In this document: positions 7,477 to 15,469 of the stretch, piece by piece
How the letters are laid out: each line of letters starts with the position of its first letter
Position numbering within the stretch: the stretch's first letter is position 1
NCBI GenBank assembly: GCA_004556545.1
Contig: SFGO01000013.1
Location: 1-38,132 of the forward strand
Direction of reading: 5' to 3'
DNA: 38,132 bases
DNA from: Clostridiales bacterium
GTDB lineage: Bacteria; Bacillota; Clostridia; Christensenellales; Aristaeellaceae
Translations under genes and position numbers: made by a program
Notes under the pieces: generated by a model
The model's database searches: none
What the model saw: the letters and a program-made list of their open reading frames with translations, nothing else
Told to the model about the DNA's origin: nothing

Positions 7477-8508
7477 ATGATACAACGCACCGCCTGCCTG
7501 ATTGCGCGCGGAAATGAAGCCTGCCGCAATCTGGCCATCGAAAAGCATTTAATGGACACTTTGCCGGATAACACGGCCATTCTGTTTTTGTACCAAAACC
7601 GCCACGCCATCGTGGTGGGACGGAATCAGAATCCGTGGTACGAGTGCAAGGTAGAGTCCTTTCTGGAATCCGGCGGAGACATCGTCCGGCGGCTGTCCGG
7701 CGGCGGAGCCAGCTATCAGGATCTGGGCACGCTGAATTTCAGCCTGATTCTGCCCAAGAGAGAATTCAACGCCGGGCGGCAGCTTCACCTAATCGGCGAA
7801 GCCCTGTCCGCCGCCGGGATTCCCTGGGAGATCGGCCCCATGGCGACCCTGCGCTGGGGCGGACGCACCTTCTGCCAGAACGCCTTCTATAAGTCCGGCT
7901 CGGCGGCTTTGCATCACGGAACGATTCTGATTCATACGGCGCTGGATATGATGGAGCATTACGTCAGAACCCGCCGCAAGGCCCCGTCCCTGCAGGAGGA
8001 AACGCCCGTGCAGAGCCGCATGGTCAACCTGCGGGAGCTGAACCCGGAGATTACGCCGGACAGGCTGGAACGCGCGCTGGTGAGCGTCTTTGCCCGCAGC
8101 TTCCGCGCCCGGCCCGTATGGCTGGACGAGCAGCTTTTGGACGCAGCCAGTCTGGAACGGCTGACGGCCAGCTTTGCCCAGCCGGAGTGGACGTATCCGG
8201 CGCAGGAAAATTACGATTTCGACGTGTCCGAGCGTTTTCCATGGGGCAGCGTGACCATTCTGCTGCGCCGGGAGGGCGGCGTGATTCGCAGGGCGAAAAT
8301 CTTCTCCGACGCCATGGAAGCGGCGCTGTTCTTCCCTATTGAAGAAGGGCTGGCAGGCTGTCCCTTCCTGATCGGCGCAATCGAAACCCGCTTCGACCAA
8401 AAGCTGGCCCTGCTGCGGGATCCCCGGCTGATTCAGATTGCAGGCGATGTGTGTACGCTGCTCTGCGGCCGCATCCGCGCTCAGGATCGCAGCGGCATGG
8501 GGGCGTAA
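7477..8508 (+). CDS. Lipoate-protein ligase A-like protein, family lysine replaced
   Basis: 343-residue member of the LplA/LipB/BirA fold, about the size of E. coli LplA (338). It has the ligand-binding motifs VVGRNQNPWYEC, RRLSGGGASYQDLGTLNFS and the ALHHGTILI strand, and the LplA C-terminal accessory domain. Known lipoate ligases carry a catalytic Lys in a G-[RK]-K-x-S-G-x-A loop before this strand; here residues 129-136 read GRTFCQNA, so Lys is Thr131 and the following Ser-Gly is Cys-Gln. The protein may therefore be an altered ligase, an amidotransferase using another residue, or a lipoate-binding paralogue. Start chosen after the promoter; the ribosome site (AAGGGA) is close and poor. 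No lipoylated-enzyme genes are adjacent. Confidence 0.8.
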   Translation: MIQRTACLIARGNEACRNLAIEKHLMDTLPDNTAILFLYQNRHAIVVGRNQNPWYECKVESFLESGGDIVRRLSGGGASYQDLGTLNFSLILPKREFNAGRQLHLIGEALSAAGIPWEIGPMATLRWGGRTFCQNAFYKSGSAALHHGTILIHTALDMMEHYVRTRRKAPSLQEETPVQSRMVNLRELNPEITPDRLERALVSVFARSFRARPVWLDEQLLDAASLERLTASFAQPEWTYPAQENYDFDVSERFPWGSVTILLRREGGVIRRAKIFSDAMEAALFFPIEEGLAGCPFLIGAIETRFDQKLALLRDPRLIQIAGDVCTLLCGRIRAQDRSGMGA

Positions 8509-8520
8509 AAATAATATAGT

Positions 8521-8555
8521 AAACCCCGGCGCGATTTCAGCCGCGCCGGGGTTTT
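8521..8555. terminator. Bidirectional terminator
   Basis: AAACCCCGGCGCG (8521-8533) pairs with CGCGCCGGGGTTT (8542-8554), eight-base loop, A-run before and T-run after. It separates the lplA-like gene from the convergent lipoprotein gene. Confidence 0.88.
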
Positions 8556-8569
8556 ACGATTTACCATTA

Positions 8570-10339
8570 TCAGATATTGCAGGGAATCGCGCTGGAAGAG
8601 AACAGAATCTGCTGGGTCTGCTGGCCCGCAATGCCGTCCATTTCCAGACCGTGTACCTGCTGGAAGGTCAGTACCGCGTTGGTGGTGGCGGTGTCGTAGG
8701 TGCCGGTGATGTCGCCGTCGTAGTATTTCAGCTCGTACAGCGCGTATTGCAGCTGCTTGACCTTGCTGCCGGTGTCGCCCTGCTGCAGCTTGGAGTAGCT
8801 GCCGCTGGCGGAAGTGCCGCCATAGAGCAGACGCTGGGTGGTGGGGCCGGCCATGCCGGTGACCCGAAGACCCATGGCCTTCTGGAAGTCCTTCACCGCC
8901 TGCTCGGTGCCGCTGCCGTAGCTGCCGTCATACTCGCCGTTGTAGTAGCCCTTGGCGGACAGCGCGCTCTGCACGGCCTTCACGTTGGAGCTGCTGGAAC
9001 CGGAGTTGGCGGAAATGGTCGTGTAGCCGTTGCTGGAAGCCTTCGTGCCGTAGCTGGCAGGGCTGGTGCTGCTGCCGGAGGAACTGCCGCCGCCGGAGCT
9101 GGAACCGCCGCCGTTGATGGCGGCATAAATGGCGTTCTGCGTGGCCTTGCCCGCGATGCCGTCCGCTTCCAGGCCGTTGGCCTGCTGGAAGGCCGTGACC
9201 GCCGCCGTGGTGCCGGAGCCGTAATCGCCGTCCACGCTGCCGCTGTAATAGCCCAGCGTTTTCAGCTGCTGCTGCAGGGCGCGAACCGCGCTGCCGTTGG
9301 TGCCCGGACGGATGGAACCCAGATTGGCCACCACGCTGCTGGCCTTCTTCGCGGAGGAAGAATACAGCTTGGTCAGGGTCGTCGGCCCGGCCACGCCGTC
9401 GTCATAGATGCTGTTGCGCTTCTGGAACGCCTTCACAGCCGCCTCGGTGGTGGAGCCGAACTCGCCGTCCGCCGTGCCGGTCAGGTAGCCCAGAACGATC
9501 AGCCGGTTCTGCAGGATCTTCACCTGCTTGCCGGACGAGCCCAGCTGCAGGTACACATCCGTCCGGCCGTTGGTATAGCTGGAGGAGCTGCTGCTGGAAC
9601 TGGAGTTGCCGGAGGAAGAGCTGGAAGAAGAATTGTTCTTGCTGCTGGAGCCGGAACTGCTGCTGGAGGTGGCAGAGGCCTTCTTCGCGGAGGAAGAATA
9701 CAGCGCGGTCTGGGTGTTCTTGCCCGCCTTGCCGTCCGCCGTCAGGTTGTGGGCCCGCTGGAACGCCTTCACGGCCTCAGCTGTTCCCGCGCCGAACTTG
9801 CCGTCCACGCTGCCGGTGTAATAGCCCAGATCCTTCAAACGCTGCTGCAGGGTCTTCACGTCCGAACCGGAGGAACCCTGCTTCAGGGTAGAAGAAGCAG
9901 CGGAAGAGGTCGTAGGCTTGGGCGTTGCCGTGGCGGAGGGTGAGCTGGGCTTGGGCGTAGCGGTGGTCAGGCCTACGGTGATGGTGCCGCCGGAGGGCGG
10001 GTTGGTAGCGGTCACGCCCGTATTGGCGTTGATCGTGCTGCTGGGCGCATTGGTCGCGTTGTCGTCGCCGAAGGTCCAGGCCGACCAGTCCATCTGCTGT
10101 CCGCCTGCCGAAGTAGGCGCAGGCGTGGGGGTGTCGGTAGGCGCAGGCGTATCGGTGATCACCGTCTGGAAATTCTGATTTCCGCTGTTATCTAAGGCAT
10201 TGCCTGCATCCACCACACGATCAGGCTCCATATAGCAGGCCGTCATCAGCGCACAGGCGGCGATCAGCACCAGCGCCAGTGCCAGCCGCTTCGCGGCGGA
10301 CGCTCCCCCCTTGCGGAATTCATTGCGGGTTCGCTTCAT
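8570..10339 (-). CDS. Lipoprotein with five peptidoglycan-binding domains
   Basis: 589-residue envelope protein. After a basic N-terminus and a hydrophobic stretch comes a lipobox-like LMTAC with Cys35, so it is probably a lipoprotein. Residues 40-150 are a Pro/Thr/Ser-rich stalk. Five PG_binding_1 repeats follow at about 152-215, 263-326, 342-406, 445-507 and 516-580; each has the VK.LQ..L..LGYY.G..DG.FG..T..AV..FQ pattern. They are separated by low-complexity serine or glycine-serine linkers, the longest at 222-254. No catalytic domain is seen, so the role is likely binding cell wall or spore cortex. The inner ATG (10339) is preferred over 10357 because AAAGGTG lies eight bases before it. 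Confidence 0.88.
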   Translation of the reverse strand: MKRTRNEFRKGGASAAKRLALALVLIAACALMTACYMEPDRVVDAGNALDNSGNQNFQTVITDTPAPTDTPTPAPTSAGGQQMDWSAWTFGDDNATNAPSSTINANTGVTATNPPSGGTITVGLTTATPKPSSPSATATPKPTTSSAASSTLKQGSSGSDVKTLQQRLKDLGYYTGSVDGKFGAGTAEAVKAFQRAHNLTADGKAGKNTQTALYSSSAKKASATSSSSSGSSSKNNSSSSSSSGNSSSSSSSSSYTNGRTDVYLQLGSSGKQVKILQNRLIVLGYLTGTADGEFGSTTEAAVKAFQKRNSIYDDGVAGPTTLTKLYSSSAKKASSVVANLGSIRPGTNGSAVRALQQQLKTLGYYSGSVDGDYGSGTTAAVTAFQQANGLEADGIAGKATQNAIYAAINGGGSSSGGGSSSGSSTSPASYGTKASSNGYTTISANSGSSSSNVKAVQSALSAKGYYNGEYDGSYGSGTEQAVKDFQKAMGLRVTGMAGPTTQRLLYGGTSASGSYSKLQQGDTGSKVKQLQYALYELKYYDGDITGTYDTATTNAVLTFQQVHGLEMDGIAGQQTQQILFSSSAIPCNI

Positions 10340-10395
10340 TCTATCCACACCTTTCATTGGGCGGTTCTGAAATGTTACAATCTTTTGAAGAAACG

Positions 10396-10413
10396 GTAAT
10401 GGATTTCCATTAC
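10396..10413. promoter_or_regulatory. 18-bp palindrome in the lipoprotein leader
   Basis: GTAATGGATTTCCATTAC is a perfect inverted repeat (8-bp arms, TT centre) just downstream of the predicted transcription start. It has no T-run and so is more likely an operator than a terminator. The binding protein is unknown. Confidence 0.5.
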
Positions 10414-10425
10414 AGTTCCAATGGG

Positions 10426-10454
10426 ATTATACCGTCAAAACCCAACTAAATCAA
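10426..10454 (-). promoter_or_regulatory. Promoter of the peptidoglycan-binding lipoprotein gene
   Basis: Minus strand TTGATT (10454-10449), 17-bp spacer, TATAAT (10431-10426). Confidence 0.65.
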
Positions 10455-10535
10455 TACCCAATATTCATCATCCCACCATTGAAACGAACGGAATTCAGGT
10501 TTTCATGCACGAGAGTGAAATATTTTTGTCACATT

Positions 10536-13500
10536 TTAGCCTTCGGGCACGAGCACTGCCTGATCCAGTCGAAGAGAATATAGGGCGCATTCCCGCACCG
10601 GATAGGGGGTAGCCTTTTCCAGCGCGTGACGGTACATGGACAGCTGGCGATGATAACGGGGAATCAGCTCTTCCACGTTTTCCACATGATCGGTTTTGTA
10701 ATCCGCCAGCACCCAGCCGCCGTCCTCCAGAAAGCACAGGTCGATCACGCCCTGTACGATGGTGTCGAAGGGATCGGCAATGCGCAGGTTGAAATTCCAC
10801 TCCCGGCATACGGTGGACGAACGGAGCATTCTCTGTCCCAGCGAGGAACGGAAGAACTTTTCCACATGAGCTATCGGGATCAGCGCCGCTTCGTCCTTTG
10901 TCAGCACGCCGCGCTGCACCAGCAAAGCGGTTTCTTCCATTATAATGGCACGCAGCTCGTCCGGATGGGCGCGCAGTCCGTCCAGCGGCAGAAGCCCCAG
11001 CAGCTTGTGGGTCAGGGTGCCGCGCAGGGCTCCTGTGTTTTCCACAGGGACGGTCAGGAAGGCGGGCTCCTGCGCGATGGCGCTCAGCAGCCGGGGCCGC
11101 TGCACCGTCAGGGGAATGCGCTTGCTTTCGGCGGTTTCGATTTCCTCTTCGTCCACGGAACGGGGCTGGCCCTGCTCCATGGCGCGGCACAGGGCGGTCA
11201 CGCCCAGCTTCAGGGGCAGATGCTCGTATTCCGGCAGGGGCGAAAGGGGGTCGCCCAAGCTGGGAAGCTGTGCATCCTGACGGGAAGACCATAGATTTTC
11301 CAAATCGGGCATTTCGGTGGACGAAGCTTCCACACTTTCCATATTCTGTGGAGTCTTTTCCGCAGGGATGTGGAAAACCACCCTCCAAGGGGCCGATTTA
11401 TGTGGAAAACCTGTGGAATTGTCGAAAAGCTCTGGTTGACCACAGGTTTCCCATAAGAATGATGTGGAAAACTCATCGCCCTTTTGCTGGTTCAGCTCAT
11501 CCCACGGTTTTAGGGATTGAATCAGCCAATCCGTGTAGACAGACGCGGAACGGACGGCCGCCAAATCGTTGATTTCAAAGGGTTTGCGGAGCACGTTTTC
11601 CAGCGTCGATTCTAAGGCGTTTTTTTCGTTTGTGGACGAACCAATCATCACTAAACGATTTTTCGGCCGTGTCATCGCCACGTACAGAAGACGGGCTTTT
11701 TCGGCCCGTTCCTCCGTGCCAAGACAGAGCTGAATCCCGCTCTGCATAAGGGTTTGCCGCTTGGTGCGCTTTTCCTCGTTCATATACAGAAGGGAAATGC
11801 CCAGCCGGTCGTGCAGGCTGATGGTCTTCGTTTGCCGTCGGCGGCTCAGCCCGGTGCCCAGACCCATCACATAGACGGTGGGAAATTCCAGCCCCTTGGA
11901 TTTGTGGATGGTCATGATGCGCACCACATCTTCCCACGGGTTGACCACCGTGGGCGAGCTGCCGTCCCCCACCTCCCGCTCCCGGATGGAATCCAGAAAT
12001 CCGCTCAGTCCCTCCTGATGAAGATGGAAGTATTCCTCCAGCTTCAGGCAGAGCATCCGCAGGTTGGCCTGCCGGAGCCGCCCGCCGGGCTGCGCGCCGT
12101 AGTGGGCGTACATGCCCGTGCGCATCAGCGCGTCCCACAGATATTCCTGCGGGCTCATGTGCCGGAATAAAAAGCGCTCCTCCTCCAGCCGGGTCAGCAC
12201 CGCCCGGCAGCGCTCCTGCAAAGCGTCTCCCGCCAGCCCGGCGGTGAACTGCACCGCGTCATAGAAACCGGACGCGTCAGGCGCGTTCAGACGGATGTGC
12301 GCAAGCTCCTGCTCGCCGAAATCAAACAAGGGGCTGCGCATCACGGAAAGCAGCGCCGTGTCGTTTCGCGGGTTGTCCAGCAGCATGAGCAGCTGCACCG
12401 CCTGAATGGATTCCTCTCCGGCCAGCGGACTCTGCCCCGCGTCGGAATACACGGGAATCTGGTGGGCGGTCAGCACTGCTTCCACCTGATCGGCTACGCC
12501 CTTGCTGACGGGCAGCAGAATGGCGATGTCCCGGTAGTGCAGCACGCCGCCCTCGCCGCCGGGGACGGGCCTGCCCACCGAGTCCAGAATATCCCGAGCG
12601 ATCCATTCGGCTTCGGTTCTGGGTGCTTCCTTGGTTTTGCCGATCTGGCACAGATGCAGCTCGGTCACGGGGTCGTTCTCCGAGGGAACGCCGGGATAGA
12701 GCATGGCGCTGCGATCATAGTCGATCTCCGTTACCCGCCGGTCCATCACGTGCAGGAAGGTGCGGTTCACCGCGTCCAGCACGCCCTCCCGGCTGCGGAA
12801 GTTTCGGTTGAGGATGATCTTCCGTTTTTCGGCCGTTTCCTCTGCGGAGAAGGTTTCCAATTTATGAAGGAACAGCCCCGGCTCCGCCTGCCGGAAGCGG
12901 TAGATGCTCTGCTTTACGTCGCCCACGTAGAAATACAGCTGGGGGAGCTTGCCGTCCTCCTCGGGCGGACGCTTCAGGCCGTTGAGAATGCTTTCCTGAA
13001 TGGCGCTCACGTCCTGATATTCATCCACAAAGACTGCGTCGAACCGGGCGGATTCCAGCTTTTTCAGCTCCGGGTCGCTGAGCACGCCCAGCGTAAAATG
13101 CTCCAGATCGTTGAAATCCAGCGTGGAAGCGTCAATTTTCTTCTGCTGATAGGTCAGATGAAAGGTCTCCATGGCCTGATACAGCCCCCGCAGGGCCGAA
13201 ACCATGGCGTTCATATCGTCCACCGCCGTTTCCAGCCGGATGGGCAGAAGCTCCTTCAGGGATTGAATGCTGTCCTTGTAGCTCTGGCGCAGCGCCTTGT
13301 ATCGGTCCACGATGCGCACTTCATCCCCGGTGACGGGCTTGACCCGGGCAATGGTGACGAAACGGCACTGCTGCAGGCCCGCCACCATGGAAGAAAACCC
13401 TTCCCGCATCCGCTCCGACAGGGTGTTCAGCGTGTCCAGATCGGCTTCGATGGTCTTGTTCAGCCCCTCGGGAAAACAGCTTTCCTCGGACAGACGGCGG

Positions 13501-14168
13501 CTCTCGTCCCAGACCCGCATGACGCCCTCCATCATCAGCGCGCCTTCCCGAAGGAAAACCTGCGCCAGCGGGTCGTTCTCCAGCCCCTCCAGCGTCCACG
13601 TCTTTTCCGTCTGCTCCTTCAGCCAGCCCAGCGGGTCGGGCCGGGACAGCAGAAAGGCGTACACCTGCTCCATTACCTGGGTCAGCTGACGTTCCGGCAG
13701 CTTGTGAAGCAGCGCCGCCAGCTCGTCCTCGGTTTTCGCCCGGAGGTAAAGCGCGTCCAGCGTTTCTTCCATCGCGTCCCGGTACAGGCCTTGCAGCGTG
13801 CGCTCGTCTCCCAGCCGGAATTGGGGGTCGATCCGGCAGAAGCGGAAATGCTCCCGGATGACCTTCTGGCAATAGGAATGAATGGTGGAGATCTGGGACT
13901 GCCCCACCAGCTCCGCCTGCCGGGCCATGGCGGGGTCGTTCAGCGCCGCGTCCCGCATGGCGGTTTCCAGCCGGTCCCGCAGCTCGGCGGCGGCGGCGCG
14001 GGTATAGGTCACTACCAGCATCCGGTCGATGGAATAGCCCTCGTCCCGGATCAGGTGAAGAATGCGCCGTACCAGCACGGCGGTCTTGCCGCTGCCCGCC
14101 GCGGCGGAAACCAGCAGCTCCCGGTTTTTCGCGTCGATGGCGCTTTGCTGTTCAGGGGTAAAATTCAT
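10536..14168 (-). CDS. addA: ATP-dependent helicase/nuclease subunit A
   Basis: 1210-residue AddA, the helicase-nuclease subunit of the AddAB enzyme that resects double-strand breaks for recombination (RecBCD counterpart). Superfamily 1 helicase motifs are clear: Walker A AAAGSGKT with Lys28, motif II VDEYQD, and the late motif IMTIHKSKGLEFPTVYVMGLG. The C-terminal nuclease has GVIDLCF and ADYKTD (Asp1156, Lys1158). Length matches Bacillus AddA (about 1230). The ATG at 14168 has AAGGA eight bases upstream. In most Firmicutes addB lies immediately upstream; here that side is a divergent ROK kinase gene and addB is not in the window. Residues about 900-975 and the 3' third contain many copies of one 9-mer (separate entry). 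Confidence 0.96.
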   Translation of the reverse strand: MNFTPEQQSAIDAKNRELLVSAAAGSGKTAVLVRRILHLIRDEGYSIDRMLVVTYTRAAAAELRDRLETAMRDAALNDPAMARQAELVGQSQISTIHSYCQKVIREHFRFCRIDPQFRLGDERTLQGLYRDAMEETLDALYLRAKTEDELAALLHKLPERQLTQVMEQVYAFLLSRPDPLGWLKEQTEKTWTLEGLENDPLAQVFLREGALMMEGVMRVWDESRRLSEESCFPEGLNKTIEADLDTLNTLSERMREGFSSMVAGLQQCRFVTIARVKPVTGDEVRIVDRYKALRQSYKDSIQSLKELLPIRLETAVDDMNAMVSALRGLYQAMETFHLTYQQKKIDASTLDFNDLEHFTLGVLSDPELKKLESARFDAVFVDEYQDVSAIQESILNGLKRPPEEDGKLPQLYFYVGDVKQSIYRFRQAEPGLFLHKLETFSAEETAEKRKIILNRNFRSREGVLDAVNRTFLHVMDRRVTEIDYDRSAMLYPGVPSENDPVTELHLCQIGKTKEAPRTEAEWIARDILDSVGRPVPGGEGGVLHYRDIAILLPVSKGVADQVEAVLTAHQIPVYSDAGQSPLAGEESIQAVQLLMLLDNPRNDTALLSVMRSPLFDFGEQELAHIRLNAPDASGFYDAVQFTAGLAGDALQERCRAVLTRLEEERFLFRHMSPQEYLWDALMRTGMYAHYGAQPGGRLRQANLRMLCLKLEEYFHLHQEGLSGFLDSIREREVGDGSSPTVVNPWEDVVRIMTIHKSKGLEFPTVYVMGLGTGLSRRRQTKTISLHDRLGISLLYMNEEKRTKRQTLMQSGIQLCLGTEERAEKARLLYVAMTRPKNRLVMIGSSTNEKNALESTLENVLRKPFEINDLAAVRSASVYTDWLIQSLKPWDELNQQKGDEFSTSFLWETCGQPELFDNSTGFPHKSAPWRVVFHIPAEKTPQNMESVEASSTEMPDLENLWSSRQDAQLPSLGDPLSPLPEYEHLPLKLGVTALCRAMEQGQPRSVDEEEIETAESKRIPLTVQRPRLLSAIAQEPAFLTVPVENTGALRGTLTHKLLGLLPLDGLRAHPDELRAIIMEETALLVQRGVLTKDEAALIPIAHVEKFFRSSLGQRMLRSSTVCREWNFNLRIADPFDTIVQGVIDLCFLEDGGWVLADYKTDHVENVEELIPRYHRQLSMYRHALEKATPYPVRECALYSLRLDQAVLVPEG
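10678..11471. repeat. Cluster of TGTGGAAAA / TTTTCCACA 9-mers inside addA
   Basis: Six exact copies lie at 10678-10686, 10858-10866, 11038-11046 (written TTTTCCACA on the plus strand) and at 11369-11377, 11401-11409, 11463-11471 (TGTGGAAAA). Near copies include TTTTCCGCA (11356) and TGTGGAATT (11412). The first three encode Val-Glu-Asn/Lys; the last three are in the opposite orientation relative to the gene and in different reading frames, so codon bias alone does not explain them. The word differs by one base from the DnaA box TTATCCACA. Function unknown. Confidence 0.5.
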
Positions 14169-14259
14169 CGGTCCCATCCTTCCCAAGGCGCCAGCCGCGC
14201 CGTTCTTCCTCATTGTAGCGCAAACCGGCCCCGGGGGCAAGATTCTCCTGAACTGCGCC

Positions 14260-14288
14260 TTGCCAAAACGCCTCGCTTGGGATACAAT
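14260..14288 (+). promoter_or_regulatory. ROK kinase gene promoter
   Basis: TTGCCA (14260-14265), 17 bp, TACAAT (14283-14288). Confidence 0.72.
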
Positions 14289-14342
14289 CAGGAGGTGTAC
14301 AACAACAGAATTTCCCGATTATTCAGGAAAGAAGGAACGCTC

Positions 14343-15224
14343 ATGACGATTGGCGCACTGGAAGCCGGCGGCACCAAAATGGTGCTGGCCGCCTTTGACG
14401 AGACCGGCAAGGAATTGGAAAGAATGACCATCCCCACCGAGGAACCTGCGGTAACGATGCCGCCCATGCAGGCTTTTTTTGACCGTTGGAACATCGACGC
14501 GCTGGGCGTGGGCAGCTTCGGCCCGCTGGATCTGAACCCGGATTCCCCCACCTACGGCTATATCACCTCCACGCCCAAGCTGAAATGGAAGGATTATCCC
14601 CTGCTGCCCGAGCTGCTTCATGGCCGGAATATTCCCGCCGCCATCGACACCGACGTGAACGCCGCCGCGCTGGCCGAGCTGGAAATGGGCGCTGCCAAGG
14701 GCTGCCGCAGCGCAGTCTACATCACCGTGGGCACCGGCATCGGCGGCGGCGTGGTGGTGGACGGCAAGACGGTGCACGGCCTGCTGCACCCGGAGGTTGG
14801 CCACATGCTGCTGCGGCCCCATCCCGACGACCCCATCCCCCACGGCGTGTGCCCCTATCATGATGGCTGTCTGGAAGGACTGGCCGCCGGTCCCGCCATC
14901 GGCGCGCGGGTGCAGGGCGACGCCCGCGATCTGCCGGACGATCATCCCGCTTTCCGGATCGAGGCCTATTATCTGGCGCAGATGTGCCAGAACCTGATCG
15001 TGACCGTCAGCCCCGAAAAGATCATTCTGGGCGGCGGCGTCATGCAGCGGGAAAGCCTGTTCCCGCTGGTGCGGCAGGAAGCCCTGCGCCTGCTGGGCGG
15101 CTACGTGCAGTCCGACCGCCTGCTGAACCACACCGATGAATACATCGTTCCCCCCGCCCTGTTCCCCGTCAGCGGCCTGTGGGGCAGCTATCTTCTGGGT
15201 AAAAAGGCACTGGAAAACGCCTGA
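14343..15224 (+). CDS. ROK family sugar kinase (fructokinase-like)
   Basis: 293-residue ROK kinase expected to phosphorylate a hexose, most like the bacterial fructokinase branch (GmuE/ScrK type). Motifs: N-terminal phosphate loop GALEAGGTKMVLA (4-16), IDTDVNAAALAE with probable catalytic Asp104, the second ATP loop VGTGIGGGVVVDG, and the metal-binding run HPEVGH (149-154) followed by H..GVCPYHDGCLEGLAAGPA, the Zn-type motif of fructokinases in this family. AAGGA precedes the ATG at 14343. It is a single-gene unit with its own promoter and terminator. Fructose versus mannose or another hexose cannot be decided from sequence. Confidence 0.9.
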   Translation: MTIGALEAGGTKMVLAAFDETGKELERMTIPTEEPAVTMPPMQAFFDRWNIDALGVGSFGPLDLNPDSPTYGYITSTPKLKWKDYPLLPELLHGRNIPAAIDTDVNAAALAELEMGAAKGCRSAVYITVGTGIGGGVVVDGKTVHGLLHPEVGHMLLRPHPDDPIPHGVCPYHDGCLEGLAAGPAIGARVQGDARDLPDDHPAFRIEAYYLAQMCQNLIVTVSPEKIILGGGVMQRESLFPLVRQEALRLLGGYVQSDRLLNHTDEYIVPPALFPVSGLWGSYLLGKKALENA

Positions 15225-15246
15225 GAAAATCGAAAAACACTCTGAT

Positions 15247-15275
15247 CGCTCCTTCCCTTGCGGAAGGGGCGCTTT
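15247..15275 (+). terminator. Terminator after the ROK kinase gene
   Basis: CGCTCCTTCC (15247-15256) pairs with GGAAGGGGCG (15262-15271, one G-U), then CTTTT. Confidence 0.78.
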
Positions 15276-15311
15276 TGGATAAAAAAAGAGATATTTCAGC
15301 CATTTTTATGC

Positions 15312-15340
15312 TTGCAAAAAGACGGTGATTCTGATAGAAT
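15312..15340 (+). promoter_or_regulatory. Promoter of the iron-type ABC operon
   Basis: TTGCAA (15312-15317), 17 bp, TAGAAT (15335-15340). It leaves a leader of about 120 bases before the first start codon. Confidence 0.65.
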
Positions 15341-15410
15341 AAGAGATGTCCAATGGATGAGAAATAAATGGAACAGCCTCTTATTTTGTGATGCTCTTTT
15401 TTGCTGTACC

Positions 15411-15432
15411 TTACATTGGGGGGCCAATGTAA
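15411..15432. promoter_or_regulatory. Perfect inverted repeat in the ABC operon leader
   Basis: TTACATTGG (15411-15419) and CCAATGTAA (15424-15432) flank GGGG. The hairpin lies about 70 bases into the leader and 37 bases before the start codon, with no T-run. It could be an operator for a metal or nutrient regulator, or an mRNA-stabilising 5' hairpin. Confidence 0.5.
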
Positions 15433-15469
15433 ATATAGAACTTCAACATTAAAAGGAGGAACCTGTCTC

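Noticed and set aside
9570..9690. Regular repeat spacing in the serine-linker region, considered as a CRISPR-like array
   Set aside because: It is coding polyserine with AGC/TCC-type codons, with no spacer structure.
10340..11471. Possible replication origin (DnaA-box-like words)
   Set aside because: No exact TTATCCACA box, no AT-rich unwinding region and no dnaA/dnaN nearby; kept only as a repeat cluster.
12297..14342. Open frame running antisense to addA and continuous with the ROK kinase
   Set aside because: The kinase begins at 14343 with its own promoter and ribosome site; the upstream part is the shadow of addA.
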